Source: Pseudomonadota bacterium (GTDB lineage: Bacteria; Myxococcota_A; Polyangia; Polyangiales; Polyangiaceae). Taken from it: 6,079 nt of DNA. Each line of letters begins with the position of its first letter. Position 1 is the first letter of the stretch. The notes under the pieces are model-generated. The model worked only from the letters and a program-made list of their open reading frames with translations, ran no database searches and had not been told where the DNA came from. This document shows positions 5,120 through 6,079 of this stretch, one piece after another. The translations under genes and the position numbers were made by a program. The stretch spans positions 1-6,079 of the forward strand of contig JAEWOQ010000183.1 of NCBI GenBank assembly GCA_023460875.1. The letters run 5' to 3'.

Positions 5120-5197
5120 GAGGGCGGCTGCGGGGCGGCTGCTCACGCTGGTGACGACCGCCGGGCGGCGCGGCGCTCATAGGAGAGGAGACGGAAC

Positions 5198-5776
5198 ATG
5201 CTCGTCACGATCACACGCACCCGGTCGCGCGGCTATGGGATTCGAGTGGCTCCCCCGGGGCTCCCTGCCCTCGAGATGAGCCCGGCGCCGAGCTACGACG
5301 AGCTGCTGCCCCACGACGTCGTGCACTTCGTCGTCGAGGAGGAGCTGCGCCTCGCGGGCGGCATCTTCGGGCAGCTCGCCGCCGGCGGAGACGCGGGGAC
5401 CTTCCGTCTCGTCCCCGGCGCGGAGAGCCCGCGAGACCGCGCTCGCGCCCAACGGCGCCTCCGGGAGCGGGGCGAACGGCTCCACCGTGAGGGGCGCGCC
5501 GATACGGAGTTCTCCGAGCGCGCCGCCACGATCTGCCACCACGCGTGGCTCGCGCGGTCCACGTGCCGTGAGGATCGGGAGCGCGCTGAGCAGGGCGCGG
5601 CGTTCGTCGAGAAGACGCGCGCCGCGTGCTCCGCCGCGGAGCGCGCCGCCCTCTCGGAGGAGACCATCGAGCGCATTTGCCGGCGCTTCGACGAGCTCAG
5701 CGCTCGTTGGGTGAAGCTCGCCGTCGGAGAGTCCCTGGAGCTGCGTTGGGAGCGCCGGCGCGGCGCCGCTGCTTGA
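5198..5776 (+). CDS. Conserved-looking hypothetical protein with HxxxHxxxE motif
   Basis: A 192-residue soluble protein with no signal peptide or membrane helix. The start is firm: GGAG at 5187-5190, within AGGAGAGGAG, lies 7 bases before the ATG. The N-terminal third looks like a small domain: a beta-strand start LVTITRTRSRGYGIRV, then PHDVVHFVVEEELRL (38-52) and GGIFGQLAAGG (54-64). His39, His43 and Glu47 form an HxxxHxxxE pattern on one helix face, which could bind a metal or be catalytic. I recall similar PHDxxHxxVExxLgLxxGfxGxxAaG segments in unannotated bacterial proteins but cannot name a family. Residues about 78-165 are rich in Arg, Glu and Ala and probably helical or coiled coil, with three cysteines (113, 123, 144). 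The end, SARWVKLAVGESLELRWE, looks like beta strands. No partner gene suggests a role; a cytoplasmic location is inferred from the lack of a signal. Confidence 0.85.
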   Translation: MLVTITRTRSRGYGIRVAPPGLPALEMSPAPSYDELLPHDVVHFVVEEELRLAGGIFGQLAAGGDAGTFRLVPGAESPRDRARAQRRLRERGERLHREGRADTEFSERAATICHHAWLARSTCREDRERAEQGAAFVEKTRAACSAAERAALSEETIERICRRFDELSARWVKLAVGESLELRWERRRGAAA

Positions 5777-5813
5777 ATGCGGGCGCGGCGTCGTTCGGTG
5801 CGCGGGGGGCGTT

Positions 5814-5827
5814 CTCCGTTGGCGGAG
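5814..5827. terminator. Perfect CTCCG-TTGG-CGGAG hairpin downstream of the HxxxHxxxE gene
   Basis: A 5-bp GC stem with a TTGG tetraloop starts 38 bases after the stop codon. No T-run follows. It is the best terminator candidate in the 202-bp gap at 5777-5978, which holds no gene I can support. The gap also has a 15-base alternating GC tract at 5951-5965. Confidence 0.3.
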
Positions 5828-5963
5828 CGCGTCGTTCGTGTCCGGCGACAGGGCGGGGAACGGGGGTCACCCGAGGAGCCATCGCTGGGCAGTGCAGTGG
5901 CCGGGGACGTGTCGAAGGGGGCGACGATTCTCGGAGGGGGGCTGCGATGGGCGCGCGCGCGCG

Positions 5964-5972
5964 TGATACGGT
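5964..5972 (+). promoter_or_regulatory. Extended -10 promoter element of the right-edge lipoprotein gene, leaderless geometry
   Basis: TGATACGGT contains TG plus one base plus TACGGT, an extended -10 of the TGnTAnnnT type. Six bases separate it from the ATG at 5979, so transcription would begin on the A of the start codon. No clear -35 is present; an alternating GC tract occupies that region. No Shine-Dalgarno precedes the ATG, consistent with a leaderless message. Confidence 0.4.
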
Positions 5973-5978
5973 TCTTGC

Positions 5979-6079
5979 ATGGTGAAGGGCATGCTCCCCC
6001 GAGGTCTCGTCGTCGCGGTGTTGGCGTTGTCCTTCGCGTGCTCCACGGAAGCCGAGGAGCCGTCCGCGCAGGAACCGGC
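5979..6079 (+). CDS. N-terminus of a putative lipoprotein (cut by window edge)
   Basis: 33 codons that run off the right edge. The protein starts MVKGMLPRGLVVAVLALSFA and continues CSTEAEEPSAQEP. This is a textbook lipoprotein signal: a Lys/Arg n-region, a hydrophobic core LVVAVLALSF and a lipobox LSFAC with Cys21, then an acidic, Pro/Ser/Glu-rich linker. The ATG at 5979 and the ATG at 5991 are both possible starts. The first is favoured by the promoter spacing, while GAAGGG before the second is only 1 base away and too close to serve as a ribosome site. What follows the linker is not visible, so no function can be given. Codon-level evidence is limited by length. Confidence 0.72.
   Translation, partial: MVKGMLPRGLVVAVLALSFACSTEAEEPSAQEP

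Overview
The window is very GC-rich. It encodes several secreted or lipid-anchored proteins of a style common in Myxococcota, especially Polyangia such as Sandaracinus-like genomes: short lipoprotein signal peptides, Gly/Ser/Ala/Thr linkers and Cys-rich domains without a catalytic motif. That placement is inferred from protein style and base composition; no rRNA or taxonomic marker is present. Eight genes are supported. The first and last are cut by the window edges, and the last (from 5979) is only 33 codons long here.

Layout. (1) Positions 1-1789, all on the minus strand: the N-terminus of a luciferase-like flavin monooxygenase, a complete pterin-4a-carbinolamine dehydratase with all three catalytic histidines, and a LysR-family regulator. 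(2) Positions 1790-2809: a control region for the LysR gene with a good sigma70-type promoter placed exactly for a leaderless mRNA, then two overlapping inverted repeats, a Cys-containing lipoprotein gene (minus) and a 265-bp divergent intergenic region with a perfect CATACG/CGTATG inverted repeat. (3) Positions 2810-3862 (plus): a metallo-beta-lactamase-fold lipoprotein with the complete metal-ligand set and lactonase-like ligand spacing. (4) Positions 4010-5057 (minus): a 113-residue membrane protein built as an ungapped tandem duplication of a 56-residue unit, and a lipoprotein with a repeat-rich linker and a von Willebrand C-like Cys-rich region. (5) Positions 5198-6079 (plus): an uncharacterised protein with an HxxxHxxxE motif, and the start of another lipoprotein with a leaderless-type promoter.

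Functional linkage is loose. No multi-gene operon encodes an obvious pathway, and I see no mobile element, CRISPR array, tRNA, rRNA or phage gene. The window looks like ordinary chromosomal territory of a large genome, rich in envelope lipoproteins. The observations most worth a second look are the leaderless promoter geometry at two genes, the 11-bp motif shared by the LysR promoter and the neighbouring lipoprotein start, the mutually exclusive hairpins between those genes, the internally duplicated membrane protein and the HxxxHxxxE protein. I did not find a convincing new defence or biosynthetic system.
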